A DNA stretch of 64,000 nt, taken from NCBI GenBank assembly GCA_028554645.1, contig JAQOOI010000073.1, forward strand, positions 868,001 through 932,000, written 5' to 3'. The stretch is from Omphalotus guepiniiformis (lineage: Eukaryota; Basidiomycota; Agaricomycetes; Agaricales; Omphalotaceae). The notes under the pieces were generated by a model, which had not been told where the DNA came from, did not search any database, and saw only the letters and a list, made by a program, of their open reading frames with translations. Made by a program: the position numbers and the translations under genes. Each line of letters starts with the position of its first letter. The stretch's first letter is position 1. Of the stretch, positions 1 to 12,387 are shown in pieces.

Positions 1-53
1 GTTGTATTGCAGTGAGCGATGAAGAGTTCTAATGCACACTGAATGCCGAGGGG

Positions 54-60
54 TATAAAG
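54..60 (+). promoter_or_regulatory. TATA-like box of the secreted protein gene
   Basis: The motif TATAAAG lies 108 bases upstream of the ATG at 168, followed by a pyrimidine-rich leader. This is a usual distance for a strongly expressed fungal gene. It is seen only as a sequence match; the transcription start is not known. Confidence 0.45.
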
Positions 61-167
61 ACCACGACTTCTCTCCTGGTAAGCCATCATCGAGCTCATC
101 GACACATCTCACTTCGACTTCTTCAATACATTCACATTAACCTCTTCTCTATACATCCTCCTCTATC

Positions 168-978
168 ATGATGTTCACACCCACTGTCTTCTCAGGCTTC
201 ATCATAGCTCTGCTCACAAGCTCATCCATCGTCGGCGCATCTCCCACTAGCACTCTCTCCCCACAACAAGTCCGACGAGCACTCAGTGCCCGCAAGTCGG
301 CCCGGGGGGATCCCAACGACGCTTGTGGCAAGCCAGAGGAACCCAAGCCAGAAGAACCCACTGGCAACGCTTGTTATCCCAATTTCTTCGGTGAAGGTGT
401 CTCCATCACCAACTATGGTGGCCAACCACTCGAGTGGGGTGTCACTCCCGCTGCAACCAATGGTGCTGTTCTTGGAAGCTCGAGTTTCCGTGGATTCGAA
501 AAGTCTGATTGGCATGTCCAGCAAGATGGGAAGTATCCGACACATTATATCATCAAGTAAGTTCCCCCTCCCTCCCATTACCAGATGAGAATTCTCGTAC
601 TGATCGTACCATCCGATATTCGTAGAGATGTCGACAACAACAACCTTGCCGTTGAATTCGAGAGTTCGTGGACTAATCTCGACCTTGGTACCGCTTCTGA
701 CAGTGGGAACGATATGTGAGTGTCCTCAATCGCTCCGTCGTCTTTATACACCCATCGCTAATATGCATAACGAATCTTCTAGCGATCAACTATTCGAGAT
801 CGCCTGTTTGAACTGTTACCAGCAGGGACCCCCCGGGAGTATCCTTGCTGACTACTGCCTCATCTCTCCGCTCAGCACGAACGCCGCTGGCTGCGTTGAG
901 ATGACCCCCGGGAATCCATTGAGCGTCGGTTCTTGCGATACTATCAATGAATATCAGATCTTCCGATTCGTTTCGTAA
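168..978 (+). CDS. Small secreted protein, family not recognised
   Basis: I read three exons (168-556, 626-715, 783-978) joined by GTAAGT...TAG and GTGAGT...TAG introns, giving 224 residues and a clean TAA stop. The first ~24 residues form a signal peptide (hydrophobic FSGFIIALLTSSSIVGA, then ASP). A short Pro/Glu-rich linker follows (KPEEPKPEEP), then a globular part rich in Gly, Asn and Trp with several cysteines (ACYPNFFG, IACLNCYQ, ADYCLI, AGCVEM, GSCD). The ending NEYQIFRF resembles the last strand of a ricin-type beta-trefoil repeat, but that is a weak resemblance and not a call. Probably exported; function unknown. Start is ATG 168; a second ATG follows at 171. Confidence 0.7.
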
Positions 979-1933
979 TCAGGACTCAGAGACGGTATAC
1001 CTTACAATTTCCCGCTTGGGATGATATTGTTGATGAGACGGACTTACTTATACGGACTTGAAATGGGAGTGTATTTTACTATAGGGTTGTCTTCTTGTTA
1101 TGCTACAGACTACAAATGGACTTGAATGCATTGATTTTGATGTATATCCAGCTTTTGAGCTGCGCTGCCAGGACTCTTATAACTCGAGCGAGGTCACTGC
1201 CAAGGGGAGAAACTGAGCAGTCCGTTAACGGTTGAGGTATTTATTTTTCGATATAGGACCTTACCTCTCTCGGCTTGTCCCCACATCCTTTTCCCACATT
1301 CTTTCCATACACAGACCGTTCGCACCCCGTCGAGAGTCTTGCCGCTTCGGAGAGACTCCCGTTGTTAGCTCCCTCATGCAGGTCCAATGCTGAGATCGAC
1401 AGTGTTGAGAGAGCAGGATGGCCCACGCTGGTTGTGTCGTTCGTCACACTTGAGTGAAGGTAACGAAGAGAGAGGATGCCGGGACAGACGTGCAACACAA
1501 AGGAAATTCGATTCTGGTGCAGGGTGCAAGCCGCTAGATGAGCGTTCCTCCGGTGCGTCGACGATTAATTCAGAGATCCTTTGAGACCTAAATGAAAGTA
1601 ATTCTTTTGAAGTTCGTTGTTTCTACTTTGACGTTTGACGGTTGCGTGAGTCCCAGAATTGCCGCCAGTGAAACTCATGACGGGAGAAACGAGATTGCAG
1701 ACTGAGGCTGGATGCGGTAGAGTTGCAAGCATCAGCGCTAAACGGGCGCTTGGTCAAAGTTCTTTTTCTGTCCACCTTCGACTTCATTGGTAAGTCCATG
1801 AACAGTCTGTTTTCAAGCATACTAAGAGTGGGTGAATGCGAGCTAGTAGTCTCGTGTTATGATTAGTTTGTATACCAGAACTGCTGCTCGCAGCAGTCCA
1901 TGGCCCAACTCTACAAGTACATCCATACTACAT
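979..1933. other. Intergenic stretch, no supported gene
   Basis: Only short open frames occur on both strands. None carries a signal peptide, known motif or convincing splice pattern. It contains the 3' flanks of the secreted protein gene and of the PAH gene. Confidence 0.5.
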
Positions 1934-3700
1934 TTACAGGTGAATTTGTGCGGACTTGTTGTGATACATAAGATATATTGTACCTGTCGGGGTAGTGACA
2001 GTGATACGATTGCCGTCGACCGAGAATTCAATATGATAACCTGCGGGAATAAATCTATTGAATCCTTGAATCAATGAAGGATGTCCCTGGAACAGTGCAG
2101 AAACACGTTTTATGACGCTGAGAACATCAAGTCTGGGGAAGAACCAAGGTAATCGTATCCACCAACGTGAACAGAGGGCACGCAAAACACTCACTGCTGA
2201 CTCTTGAACTGCCTCATTGTTTTCAAAAAATGATCATAGACCTCAGGTTGGTATTGTAACTCGTTCTTGACTGCATATAGATAGTTCACAGCATCTCTAG
2301 GATTGATCGGCCTTTTCGAAGGATCGTTGCCGTGTGGGGAAGGTTCGTCCAGAGGCACTGGCCGGATCGATATAGCAGCAGACTCCAGATGAAGTGAGTT
2401 TTTTGTCGGCGGTCTTACAAACATCGATGAAACCAGTCGATCTGCACGTTCTTTCTTCTTCTTTTTCAAAAGGATGTTAAATCGTTCGATTAATGAAGGA
2501 TCTCCCTCGAACAGTGTAGCAACACGTTCTAAGAGGCCGGAAAAATCAATTCTGCGGGAGGAACCAAGATAGTCGTGTCCACCAACAAGGGAAGGGGGTA
2601 AGCCAAAATACTCACTGCTTATACTTGTACTTCTTCATTACATCCCGAAACTGGTTATAAACATCAGGTTGGTCGTGAAACCTGTTCTTGACTGCATCCA
2701 GATAGCTCTGAACATCTGTGAGGTTACGACCTGGCTCAGTTGGTCGAGAGTTACTTGTTACAAGGTCATGTTTGCGTTTGCCTTTCATACCGCCAGTGGG
2801 CGTTCCAACTCGGTGGTGTCGACTTGCTTCCGCAGCAGTGGTTGTATCATCCAAGAGCGAGTGACAACTTTCTGGCATGAAATATCTAAAGTCTGACCGT
2901 AAATCCGGCGCATCCTTAAATAGCCTTGCTATCTGCTTCGAAACTTTTTCCTAGAGTACAAATGAATGAATGGACAAGAACTTGAAAGAAAACGTGGTCT
3001 ATACCTCATCGACAGTATCAGGGCGATAATGTCGTGATAAGATATCTAGAAATTGCCTGTAGGTTTCTGGATCGCAACGTTGTCTGACCTTCTGAACATA
3101 TGCGAAGGCAGGTTCTATTGCTTGTGGCTGACTGTGTTGCAGCTGCAGCATGGAGGTTGGGTCTGGTATCCCTCGATGACTTGACGGGTGTTATATATAA
3201 AAACCACGTTCCGAGTGCCTTGTTAAATCTCGAATTAGAACAAAGGAAGTGAAACAACCGCAAATTTACCAGGTGGTTCCACAGACATGAAAGAGCCCTT
3301 TCAAAGATTGCCGGTGGCTTCCATTGTCGTACCTTTCGGGGTAGTGACAATGATGTGATTGGCATCGACCGAGCACTCGATACGATAGCCTGCAGGAAGA
3401 AATGTGTTGAATCCTTGAATCAACGAGGGATGTTCCTGGAACAGTGCAGAAACACGTTTTATGACGCCGGGAGTATCGATTCTGCGGGAGAAACCAAGTA
3501 GTCGTATCCACCAATAAAGGACACCCAGAGTACTCACTGCTGACTCTTGAACTCCTTCATTATATCCAGAAACTGATTATAGACGTCAGGTTGATCATGA
3601 AACTTGTTCTTGACTACATCCAGATAGCTCTGAGCATCAGTTGGAGTCTGATTTTCTGCAGTCGTCGGCCATGGCAGACTGCAGTTGAGAATGGTCAAAC
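1934..3700 (-). CDS. Sin3-like protein made only of PAH domains
   Basis: Four paired-amphipathic-helix (PAH) domains are read on the minus strand, in the order 3650-3310, 3180-2880, 2740-2440 and 2315-1990. Helix-one signatures are [38 protein letters not shown] and [13 protein letters not shown]. Helix-two signatures are [41 protein letters not shown] and [16 protein letters not shown]. In Sin3, PAH domains bind short helices of transcription factors, and a conserved HDAC-interacting region follows them; none is visible here before the stop at 1934. Three of the PAH units share an intron at the same place. The 5' end is uncertain: the frame stays open above 3700 without an ATG, so a first exon is missing from my model. 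It may be an active paralogue, a competitor of Sin3, or a decaying copy. Confidence 0.7.
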
Positions 3701-3789
3701 GTTGATAAAAATCGAAGAACTGCCAGCCGCCAGCAGCGTGTTGATCTGTTGTTGATTGACCGGCCCGGCACCCCTCAGTACGCCACTTT

Positions 3790-4252
3790 GCTGAACTTCT
3801 ACCTACTTCTATACACGAAGATATGGTCGTATTTCAACAACATAGCGCGCCATTCATATCATTCTACTACATAGCTCCAACCAAAATACATGCAAATGTC
3901 TACAAATGAATAAAAAAAACTATAACTATGATACTCGAGAGGGTTACTAGATTAACCTTTAGTACGAAGTCCATGTGAGGGGGAGAGGGAGGCGCGGGCG
4001 GGGGGAAAGTGATAATAACTTAATACCTAACAGCTGTCTTACAAATGACAAACAATCGTTGCAACATATCGTCCCGAACCTGAATGCAATGGACAAAGAG
4101 AAAAAGGAAAGGAAAAGAAATATGCTATATCTATCTATCCGTCCGTGAAGAAAGTAAATTCACACAGCAATAGTGTAATAATGAGAGCAAAGGGGGTGGG
4201 GGGTTCAAGAAAAGTTGATAAAGAAAGGGAGAAGCAGACAAAGGCGAACATT
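3790..4252. other. Intergenic, G- and A-rich
   Basis: No gene is seen. The stretch holds the 3' flank of the deubiquitinase gene, with a G-rich patch around 3980-4010 and A-rich runs near 4085-4120 and 4200-4240. Confidence 0.5.
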
Positions 4253-7200
4253 TTAGATTCGCTCGTACATGCAGATGTATGCTTTTGATTTCAGGACTTC
4301 TTCCAGTGTCGTTAACCTGACGACAGTATCACTGATATAGGCCCATTGCCTGGGGTCTCGAGGAACGGATGCAGAGGTATCATTTGACGATAAGGAGTCA
4401 TTCGCTGATTCGGGGACTACTCCACGTTCTGTAGAATCAGGAAGAGCGGTATATGCAATATAATGGCCACCGAGCTGCATAAAGCAAAACACTCGTCATT
4501 TATTGAGTACATGTAAAGAAGGTGAGCCCTCACCATATTACCAATATGCACCACCACTGCATACAACCGGTACGTACATGACTCCTTATCCTTCGCAGAA
4601 GCTTTCGACTTCTCCTTTGCAAGAGGTGAGGAATCCCGTTCCTCGCTTTTGCTTTTGCTTTTGCCTTTGCCTTTGGTATCTAGCCCAAAATCTTCCCTCC
4701 TAGGAGCAAGGAACGGCGTCAGGTCAAGATACTCCGGAAACGCCACATAATCATCTAGCTTCTTGAATCCGCTCGAAAAAGACATCATCATCGACGCCCT
4801 TGAGAGCTGCTCAAATCGCTTCAGATGTATAACGAGGATAGGTGGCGGTGTGGAGATGAGGTAACGTTTATATGCCGGCCGCATAATCACAGGTTTAGGT
4901 CCCTTGGACCTTGACTTCTTGGACTTGGCTTTGGAAGAGGAAGAGGAAGGTATTGCGCTAGTGCTAGCTTGCGATGATGATGAAACAGGTTCAGAAAACG
5001 ATTTCTTCATCGGAGTCTCCGGGACTTGCTCATCCACTGCACGGACAGAAGATGCCTGACTTCGAGTAGACTCTTCACTGTGTTTTGTATGCTCGACTGA
5101 AGTCCATGTAGACGATTCCGTCGAACGCATAGATGCTGAGATGGAAGCTACCGTGCTCACAGAGTTCGTATCGCTATCAGTGCTGTAATCTTCTGTCCCG
5201 CTTGCACTTGATGCGCTGTCCTCTGTGTCGGTCCTATGATGCCGTGTACTACTTGGTATTGAAAGCAAGGAGACTTTAGAATCCATAGCCGCAGAGTCGG
5301 TTTGAACAGGCACTTTTCTTTCGGGCGATGATGACGGTGGTGGTGACGGGAAGGCCCCGTTCGGCCTTGCGGTAAGCAGAGAGGGGCTTTCAGGCATGAG
5401 CGTGTCGACATCCGTTGTCGATATAGAGGGTATTTGAGTAGAGGTACTCGAAAGAGGAGAGGCATCCGGTTTGGAGGACGTTACAGTGTTCGTGTCGACA
5501 TTGATGTTGATAGTAGGGGGCGAGGAAGCGACGGAGAAGGAACTACTGTCTCGATGGTTGTAAATCGGGATATCAGGCGAAGATATAGAAGAAGGAATAT
5601 CATGAAGAGGAGATGACGGAGCAGAGGAAGTTTGCCGAAGATGTTTATCAGCATTGATTCCTTGGTCGATAGCCGCCGACAGGGATCTTGCACGTCCATT
5701 TACCGGGATATCATCTTCATCCTCGCCTTCACTCATATCCCCATCCCTCCCCTCGTCCTCATTTTCATTATCCTCATCACTATCCGCATCGTCCTTCTCC
5801 TCGTTCTCCTCATCTTCGCCCTCCGCAGCTTTCAGTCCCTCTTCTTTCCTCCGCCGCCTCTCTTCCTTCCTCTCCTCCTTCGTCTCATAATATCCATTCG
5901 CAATCTTCCAACACCTATGACACCCAACCATATTCTCTCCATCCAACACCTCCACAGCCGTGAACATCTTCAAACACTCTTCCACTCCCGCCAGCTGCCA
6001 CGGGAACTGCCACTGGGGTAACTTACCCAACATAGCCCACAACCCATTTCCTGGACTATTTGGGAAGCTCGACGTCGTTGGGGAAGAAAGACCTTGCGAC
6101 GAAGCTGACGATAACGTCGCGGCACTACGTAGTAGGGCTTGGTTCGCGGACGAGGACGCTTGAGCGCCATTATCGCCTGAGGATTGGCTCGACCGCCCGT
6201 GATGTGGGTGATGATGATTGTTGTTGAAAATCCCAAGCCCAAAACCATTCGTTGGCGCAGATGTCACATCAGCTAAGATCGACCTCAGATATGCTTCCTC
6301 TGCCTTCGAGGCTTTTGGTGGCTTGGATGACTTCCTTTGCATTCCAGGAAAGAACGGTGGAGAGTACGCGGTACCGGACGTCAGCAGCACTGCAGATGAC
6401 GATGGCGATGGAGATTGAGAGTGCGTCCTTGATTTTGATCTCTTGGCTTCCTTCTCGTCTGGCGTATTCTTTTCCAGATCTTTGCTTTCGTGTCCCGCCA
6501 CAGAAGGAGGAGTTGACCGCGGTCTTTCAAGGCTGATCGACGGGCGCGAGAGACGAATTTCAGGGGGGAGCGACTCAATTGTCGAAGTAGGTTCGAGACG
6601 TCTTCCAGTGCGGCTCAAGTCGACGCTAGTACGATGCCTCGAGCGCGATTTCCTCTTTTCTTTCTCCTTCTCTTTTTCTTTCTCTTTCTCCTTTTCCTTT
6701 TCCTTTTCCTTCTCCTTCCCACCAAACGCAACTACAGTCAAGCTGATTCGTCTCCCAATTTTGGCCCACGAGTCTTTCTCCTTCGTTTGCTCTTTGCCAC
6801 TATCATTCGCCTTCTCCGATCTATCAATCTTGGGCTCCTCATCGAAACCAATGCGCTTCTCATCAGGCATCGCAGGCGCAGGGCCAGAAGACCCAGACGA
6901 GGAACGCTGGTTGGTCAATGGCATTTGCGGTGGGTCTGGGATTGCGTCCGATGCATTAACAACTACTCCATCTTCATCTTCTACTTCGCTCCCTCCATTC
7001 TTTCCGACACCATTCTCACCCCCAGCCATATTCCCCCCCAATACACCATCCAAAGATCTCCTCCTATCACCGTTTAGCATCAGCGGCGGTTCTTCATGAT
7101 TCACAAAGCCACTGGGGCTGGGAGGTACCGAAGATGCCCGGACAACGTTTCCTCCATTCCCCGACGGTAATTCAGTCTTGAGAGCGTTCGCGTGTTTTGA

Positions 7201-8275
7201 CAAAGATGGATTTTGCGGCTCCGCTGCCGCTGGTAATGGAGCTGAGATCGGGACCTCTGATACACTTGTGCGGGGTGGAATGTCGGAATGCTTGCTGCTT
7301 TTCCTCTTCCCACCTATCCTCATTTTCTTAGCAAAGTTCTTCAGCCTATGCTTCTTCCTCTCCTTCGCATAATCCTCCGCCTTGATGCTAAGACTCAGAT
7401 CGTTGAAATCCTCATAAGTCTGTGAGATGTGTTTGCATTTCTGGCACACAAGGATGCTAGTAAGCTGTCCACCGAAAAGCATGTCAGAAAGGGACATGAG
7501 CTTTGTTGACTCGTCTTCCGGTGGCTCTTCTGAACTCAGATTAGCAATGTTGGCAGGAGTTATGGTCGAGCGCCGCTGAGGTTTGGGTGGCGGAGGTTGA
7601 CGTTTCTTGATGACCTGGATACATCACAGTAAGATCCAAAAGATGAGGAACATGATGTGATATGCGCTCACGTCAAACTCTTCCATTCTCATTGCATCTA
7701 GTAGAATGCGCAGGAATTCATGGGCATCCTGTTGCGCGAAATCGAGGTATTGATCATATTTACGACCAAGGGTAGTCAATAAAAACCTGCAAAGACTTTA
7801 GTTCTTGCGCGCTGGCTTCTAGAACTAGGTACTTACTTGGGGCTCAAACTTTCTCTCTTCCGATTTCTTTGTATCTCCCAAGCTTTGTACATCACATTAA
7901 CAAACGCATCTCCAACGGGCATGCTATTGTCCCACGTGCGTTCAAACTCCCCGCCCAGTCCATGTCCGTTCGTCAACTGCGGTGAACGCTGCGACGCAAG
8001 CAGTGTATGTGAGTGGTGTTGTATATCTGGTGGTATGGGGTCAAAATGCACGAGATTTGACATAAGACTGGTGGCGATCAGCTACATTCTAGTCAGACTG
8101 GCTGCTTTCAATCGATGGTTCGCTGAATACGTACCCCCTGTAAGACCGAATTCATAAAGCAAGTATTGCCATGATTTACGAGCCCGGGAGGAAGATATGC
8201 ACGCCTTTCCTGCTCCTCTCGTAATTTCTTTGCCTGGTAGAGTTCCTGAGGTGTGGGCGACTTTGTTTTTGCCAT
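4253..8275 (-). CDS. Ubiquitin-specific protease, USP16/45-like (peptidase C19)
   Basis: The start is the minus-strand ATG at 8275 (MAKTKSPTPQELYQ). The Cys box VNHGNTCFMNSVLQG lies near 8105-8150 with the nucleophile Cys. Next come the QQDAHEFL box near 7720 and SLSDMLFGGQ. A zinc-binding pair of CxxC motifs follows (CQKCKH near 7440, CHRCWK near 5915), then PPPILVIHLKRFEQ near 4830 and the catalytic His in LGGHYIAY near 4460. This is the complete C19 order, so it should cut ubiquitin from proteins. Between the CxxC motifs sits an insertion of about 500 residues, Ser/Pro-rich and with a long Lys-Glu repeat; another disordered Ser-rich insert follows the second CxxC. At least four introns are seen, including one at 8038-8090 region and one at about 4477-4533. 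No N-terminal ZnF-UBP domain of the human USP16 kind is visible. It shares a 195-base upstream region with the Bin3 gene. Confidence 0.88.
6633..6720 (-). repeat. Low-complexity Lys-Glu codon repeat inside the USP gene
   Basis: The plus strand is a near-pure C/T tract that encodes alternating Lys-Glu pairs on the minus strand. The matching antisense frame (Phe/Ser repeats) is a shadow. The tract is prone to length change by slippage. Confidence 0.8.
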
Positions 8276-8470
8276 TTCAACAGGTAACCTGGCCGTCTAA
8301 TTATTTGACCAACAGATGATAGTCGGTGATAGAGCAAGGACAGGCTCGACGGCTGCGGGCTACGCATTCCGGCTAAGTTCGGTTTGTCCATTTTGGGCCG
8401 GTTTCGGGCCGCTGCCGGGTTTTGAGTGGCCATATCGGCCGAATTATTCCAGTCTCTGTTCAGTCCTGCG
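8276..8470. promoter_or_regulatory. Divergent promoter between USP and Bin3 genes
   Basis: The two ATG codons (8275 minus, 8471 plus) are 195 bases apart, so both genes must be driven from this short region. No TATA box stands out. Several GGC/GCC-rich segments lie at 8340-8440. Confidence 0.55.
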
Positions 8471-9538
8471 ATGTGCGCCACACCAATACATGGAAATTAT
8501 CATGGGTGAGCGCAAAGAAGTTAAAGGGGAAAAGCACGAAATATTCTCAACTAATTCGACAGGTACTACTCAAAGAGACCTTCAGTAGCTGATGCTCGTC
8601 TAGCCCTTCTTCCTCCAAATATTTTCATGTTCAAACGTGTTTTGGACATCGGTTGCAATGAAGGCTGGGTGACATGCGAAATTGGTCGTTTTTTTCTGCT
8701 ACAATCCTGTTGCTCACTTACTGTGATGGTTAGCTCAGTCCTGGGGCGCTCATAAAGTAACCGGTGTCGACATTGACAGCTCTCTCATTCGAGCTGCGTG
8801 GCGCAGGCGACTACATGTATGGTCGACGCAAGCACCATCTAGCTCAGGATTGTCTGACTCTCAGCTAGAGAGTTCCGAAAATGAAAGGATCTCGGAGCAA
8901 TTCAAATCCTACTTCCCTTCATCCTTCGAGCATTCCTTCGGTCCACTCCCTGTCCCCCCTGCGCAGAATCGAGGAAAGCACGTTTTCCCGCACAACATCT
9001 CTTTTCGAGCCTCGGACTGGACTCGTGATGCTATTCCTGAAGATACAGAGGGATACGATGTTGTGCTTGCGTTGGTGTCTCCCCTTTCATTAAAAAAACA
9101 ACTGTGATGAGAACTTTTCTTGCAGTCTCTCTCTATCCAAGTGGATCCATCTTAACAACGGGGATGACGGCTTACGAGCCTTTTTCCAGCGGGTTCACAC
9201 TGTTCTTCACCCTGGAGGTGTATTCATACTCGAGCCTCAAGAATGGGAAACATACAAAAAGGCTAGACGGGCATGTATTTCTTCTTTGCTTCGGTTTACC
9301 GTTGACGCGTTGACGTTTCATTCAAAAGACACTTCAATCCAGCGCGCAAGATCTCAAACTTCGTCCTGATGATTTCGAAGGGATTCTCGTAGAAATTGGG
9401 TTTGGTCCTGCTCAACATCTCGGGACCACCGGTGAAGGTGGTGGGTAAATTCACAAACCTCTCCAGGCTTCCTCATTATTTTCTCTTCTCCGGTCAGGTT
9501 TCCGCCGACAAGTTGACCTGTATACTAAGATAGGATGA
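8471..9538 (+). CDS. Bin3-type RNA 5'-phosphate methyltransferase
   Basis: Exon 1 is 8471-8505 (MCATPIHGNYHG), followed by a GTGAGC...CAG intron and then YYSKRPSVADARL. The SAM-binding motif I is VLDIGCNEGWVTCEIA, interrupted after CEI by a second intron, and motif II is VTGVDIDSSLI. The family signature DVVLALSLSKWIHLNNGD lies near 9055-9160, across an intron, and is followed by HPGGVFILEPQEW. The chain ends QVDLYTKIG at 9538. Bin3/MEPCE/BCDIN3D enzymes methylate the 5' phosphate of small RNAs such as 7SK, U6-like or tRNA-derived RNAs; which RNA is used here cannot be read from the sequence. All core motifs are present, so it is probably active. It is divergent from the USP gene. Confidence 0.88.
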
Positions 9539-9800
9539 GATGCTATATCATCGTCTTCTAACCTCCCGAATTGGAGGACATAGGGAGACGACCTGTCATG
9601 CTTGGCGTAGAAGAACTACACGAATACGTATGCCTCGGATAGACGTTCACCGTTCATAGCGAATTCGCTCTATGTTACCCTTTCTGCGTACTAGGTAGTA
9701 GAGTCAAACTGTGTTCTGGGTCATGCGTTGTTGTGTGCGCCACAGCGCCACTCAAGCGCCGTCGCGCCCCGTGAGAAAGCATACTCCCTTTGTTACAGAA

Positions 9801-12207
9801 ATGCCAGGACCAGGGAGTAAAAAAGCGACCAAAACCAAGAATCGAACGGGTACTTCAATATCTAGCAGTTCAAGCACGTCCTTGATCCCCGATTCATATG
9901 TGGGAGAACTCGATGGTACCGTAGGATGGAACCAGATCGTATATATATTGTGTGACTTTTACAAACTTCCTGGTGAGTTCACTTTTCATCATACGTTCTA
10001 ATTAGATGAATATAATCGTGACTTTTTGTGTAGATTTGACGAGCAGATCCGGATTGAAGAAAGTACATACCAATTTCGACACGATCTCGCGTCGCCTTGA
10101 TGCGGCATACAAGAAACATGGGAGTAATGTAAAGGTCACTGGTGGAATTGTTGGAATATACGCTAAAATGTGCGCGGATTCCATACTGAGAGATAAACTC
10201 TTCGAGCGAGGTAAGTGCGATACTACAAAGCTGTACCAGGTTAAATATTCATTCGCTAGTTTATCACCTCAGGCTTTCTTTCCAAACTACTGCCTTTGCT
10301 TGACATCTCAATATCCCGACACATGGCTCTTCAATCGCTCTCTAGCGTAGCTCATTACGGTTCAGATAAAGTTCACATGGAGCTAGTCAAGCTTGCCCCA
10401 GTACTGATACGGCTCATGAACGATTTCCCCGACGATACCAAGATCTCAGAGCTATCCATTGCTATCCTATCTCATTCCCTCAATACAGTTCAATATAAAA
10501 TCGATATCACTCTCCGCAATCAACCCCAAGCAACTCTTCTCAAATCACTGGACATCCCTGGCATACTCAAAGCCGTAACGGAACAGATGAAGAAACCTCA
10601 AGCGTCAGATTACCTCGTAGCACACGGAGCGACACTCATATCCACCGCAGGATTTCACTTCTCAGACATCCTCCTCGCCAACCCATCCACTGTCAACTTT
10701 TTAATAGCAGGACTTCGCAGCAAACGCTGGGAATTCCGGTGTACTTGCCTCAGCGGACTCATACGACTTTACAGGCTCAAAGCAGAGCCCGATATACAGA
10801 CGTTCGACCACAGGGTCTTGTTAAACGCCGTGAGCAAGCGTTTTCCGGATCACATTTCTGATCTTATGATTGACTATGGCCCCGAACGATGCGAGACGTT
10901 CCTCACTGTCAAGACCTCGGGTGACTTCCAGAAAGCCCTCATGGGCGTAGGGCAGAATCACGACATGTATAGATTCGGGTTGGCACTCCATGAGCTCATT
11001 CTCCGCACCGAGTTCTCGATCGGCGACGGTTACTTTGAAAGTGAAAATCCGAAAACAGGTGTGTGGGAAAAGATGGACTTGGGTCTTCCTTTCATAGACT
11101 ACCCAGATGCGCTCCCGCATTGCGCAAAGGCGATAAGGGCGAAAGGTAAAGCGGATGAAGCTGATAAAGCGGATATTTTGGATATCAAGTATTTCATTAT
11201 GAAGCGAAGAGTCCCAGAGGCTGCGGAGTTGGGGAAGAAATCGCTTAATAGGAATCCGGAATGCGCGTATTTTCACTATGCTATAAGTCTCAGCGCGGAT
11301 CCTGTTGTGGGACTTCGGTCTGCGAAGAAGGGAATGAAGTGCAAGCAGATTACACCGTTCGTCAAGTTCCAGCTTATGCAGAGGGCTGTGGAACATGCTG
11401 GGGAGTTGGGCCTCAAGAAGTTGGAAGAGGCTTATGGAGCAGAGGATCATAAGTGGGAAGAGGGTATTGCGTTTCTTATGAGCGCTTGGGAGGACTCGAA
11501 GGTCTATGTCGCGGAAGCTCCGCCGGATAATAGAAATATGAAGAATGTCCTGTATTGGAATATTTTGTTGACGATCCTTATACAAGGACCGGATATTACT
11601 CCGGACCTTCGGAAAGTGCAGGTGAGTAATAACATCTTGCTGTCTGTCCGCTTATTATCAACCGCTCACCCCCTTCTCCCTTCAGTCATCTATTCGTAAA
11701 CTCAAATTCGCCGACGACCTGAGCAATTTCCTATGCCTTCCCACCCCAAATACGGAAATGCGACTCGTAGAGCAAACCGTTGTTGGCTCATTCGCTGCTG
11801 CCGTTCAGGAATGGGGGAATGTTATCTCAACTATAGATACGGAAGGCGAAGACCAACCTCAAGTCGAACACGAAAAGGCTGAGGATGATCTTGCGTTGTG
11901 GCTTGACGAGCTAACGCTTGACGACGGTGAACCCGATGTTCATTCACATTCGCATAAGACATCCCATCCGAATGTCACTGTGAATCGAGTAGATTTGTAT
12001 CATTGTTCGTGGTGTAAGAATCCGAGCGCGGTTTTAAAGAAGTGTTCGAGGTGTGCGGTTACTCGGTGAGTGATTTGATGTTTTCATTTCTTGGAAAGCG
12101 GCATTCTTTTTTAACTTTTCCTGCCGCTTTGCAGATACTGTGATATTGGATGTCAGAAGTCGCACTGGCCTGAACATAAGAAGAAATGTAAAACAGATGT
12201 AAAATGA
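9801..12207 (+). CDS. MYND zinc-finger protein with long helical N-terminal region
   Basis: I start at ATG 9801 (MPGPGSKKATKTK) rather than an upstream in-frame codon, because the basic-Ser head is typical. Exons follow around 9801-9972, 10034-10210, 10270-11620, 11686-12066 and 12135-12207. The large exon encodes about 450 residues of helical, repeat-like protein (armadillo/TPR-like appearance) with no catalytic motif. The C-terminus has a MYND finger, CSWC...CSRC...YCDIGCQKSHWPEHKKKC, split by the last intron. MYND fingers mediate protein contacts, often with proline-rich partners. No SET domain is seen, so it is not a SMYD methyltransferase. Similar proteins are common in Agaricomycetes without known function. 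Confidence 0.82.
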
Positions 12208-12387
12208 ATTTAGTGTAGATGATCTCGCGCGTGGTGTATATGTAGTGTGTATAATAGCAGTAGCATTTATCTTTCAGCAAATATACCTTCATGCTCAATA
12301 TCGTTACTGGTTTTTCGAAAGGCACGAGAGGATGAAAAAGGTATCTAAATACAGTTACTATTACAACGTCTTGCAGACAGCACTGGA

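Noticed and set aside
6443..7099. Long plus-strand frame (218 codons) rich in Phe/Ser
   Set aside because: It is the antisense shadow of the Lys-Glu repeat and Ser-rich insert of the USP gene and has no motif of its own.
10821..11585. 254-codon minus-strand frame
   Set aside because: It lies fully antisense to the main exon of the MYND-finger gene, has no domain signature and is explained by codon bias on the other strand.
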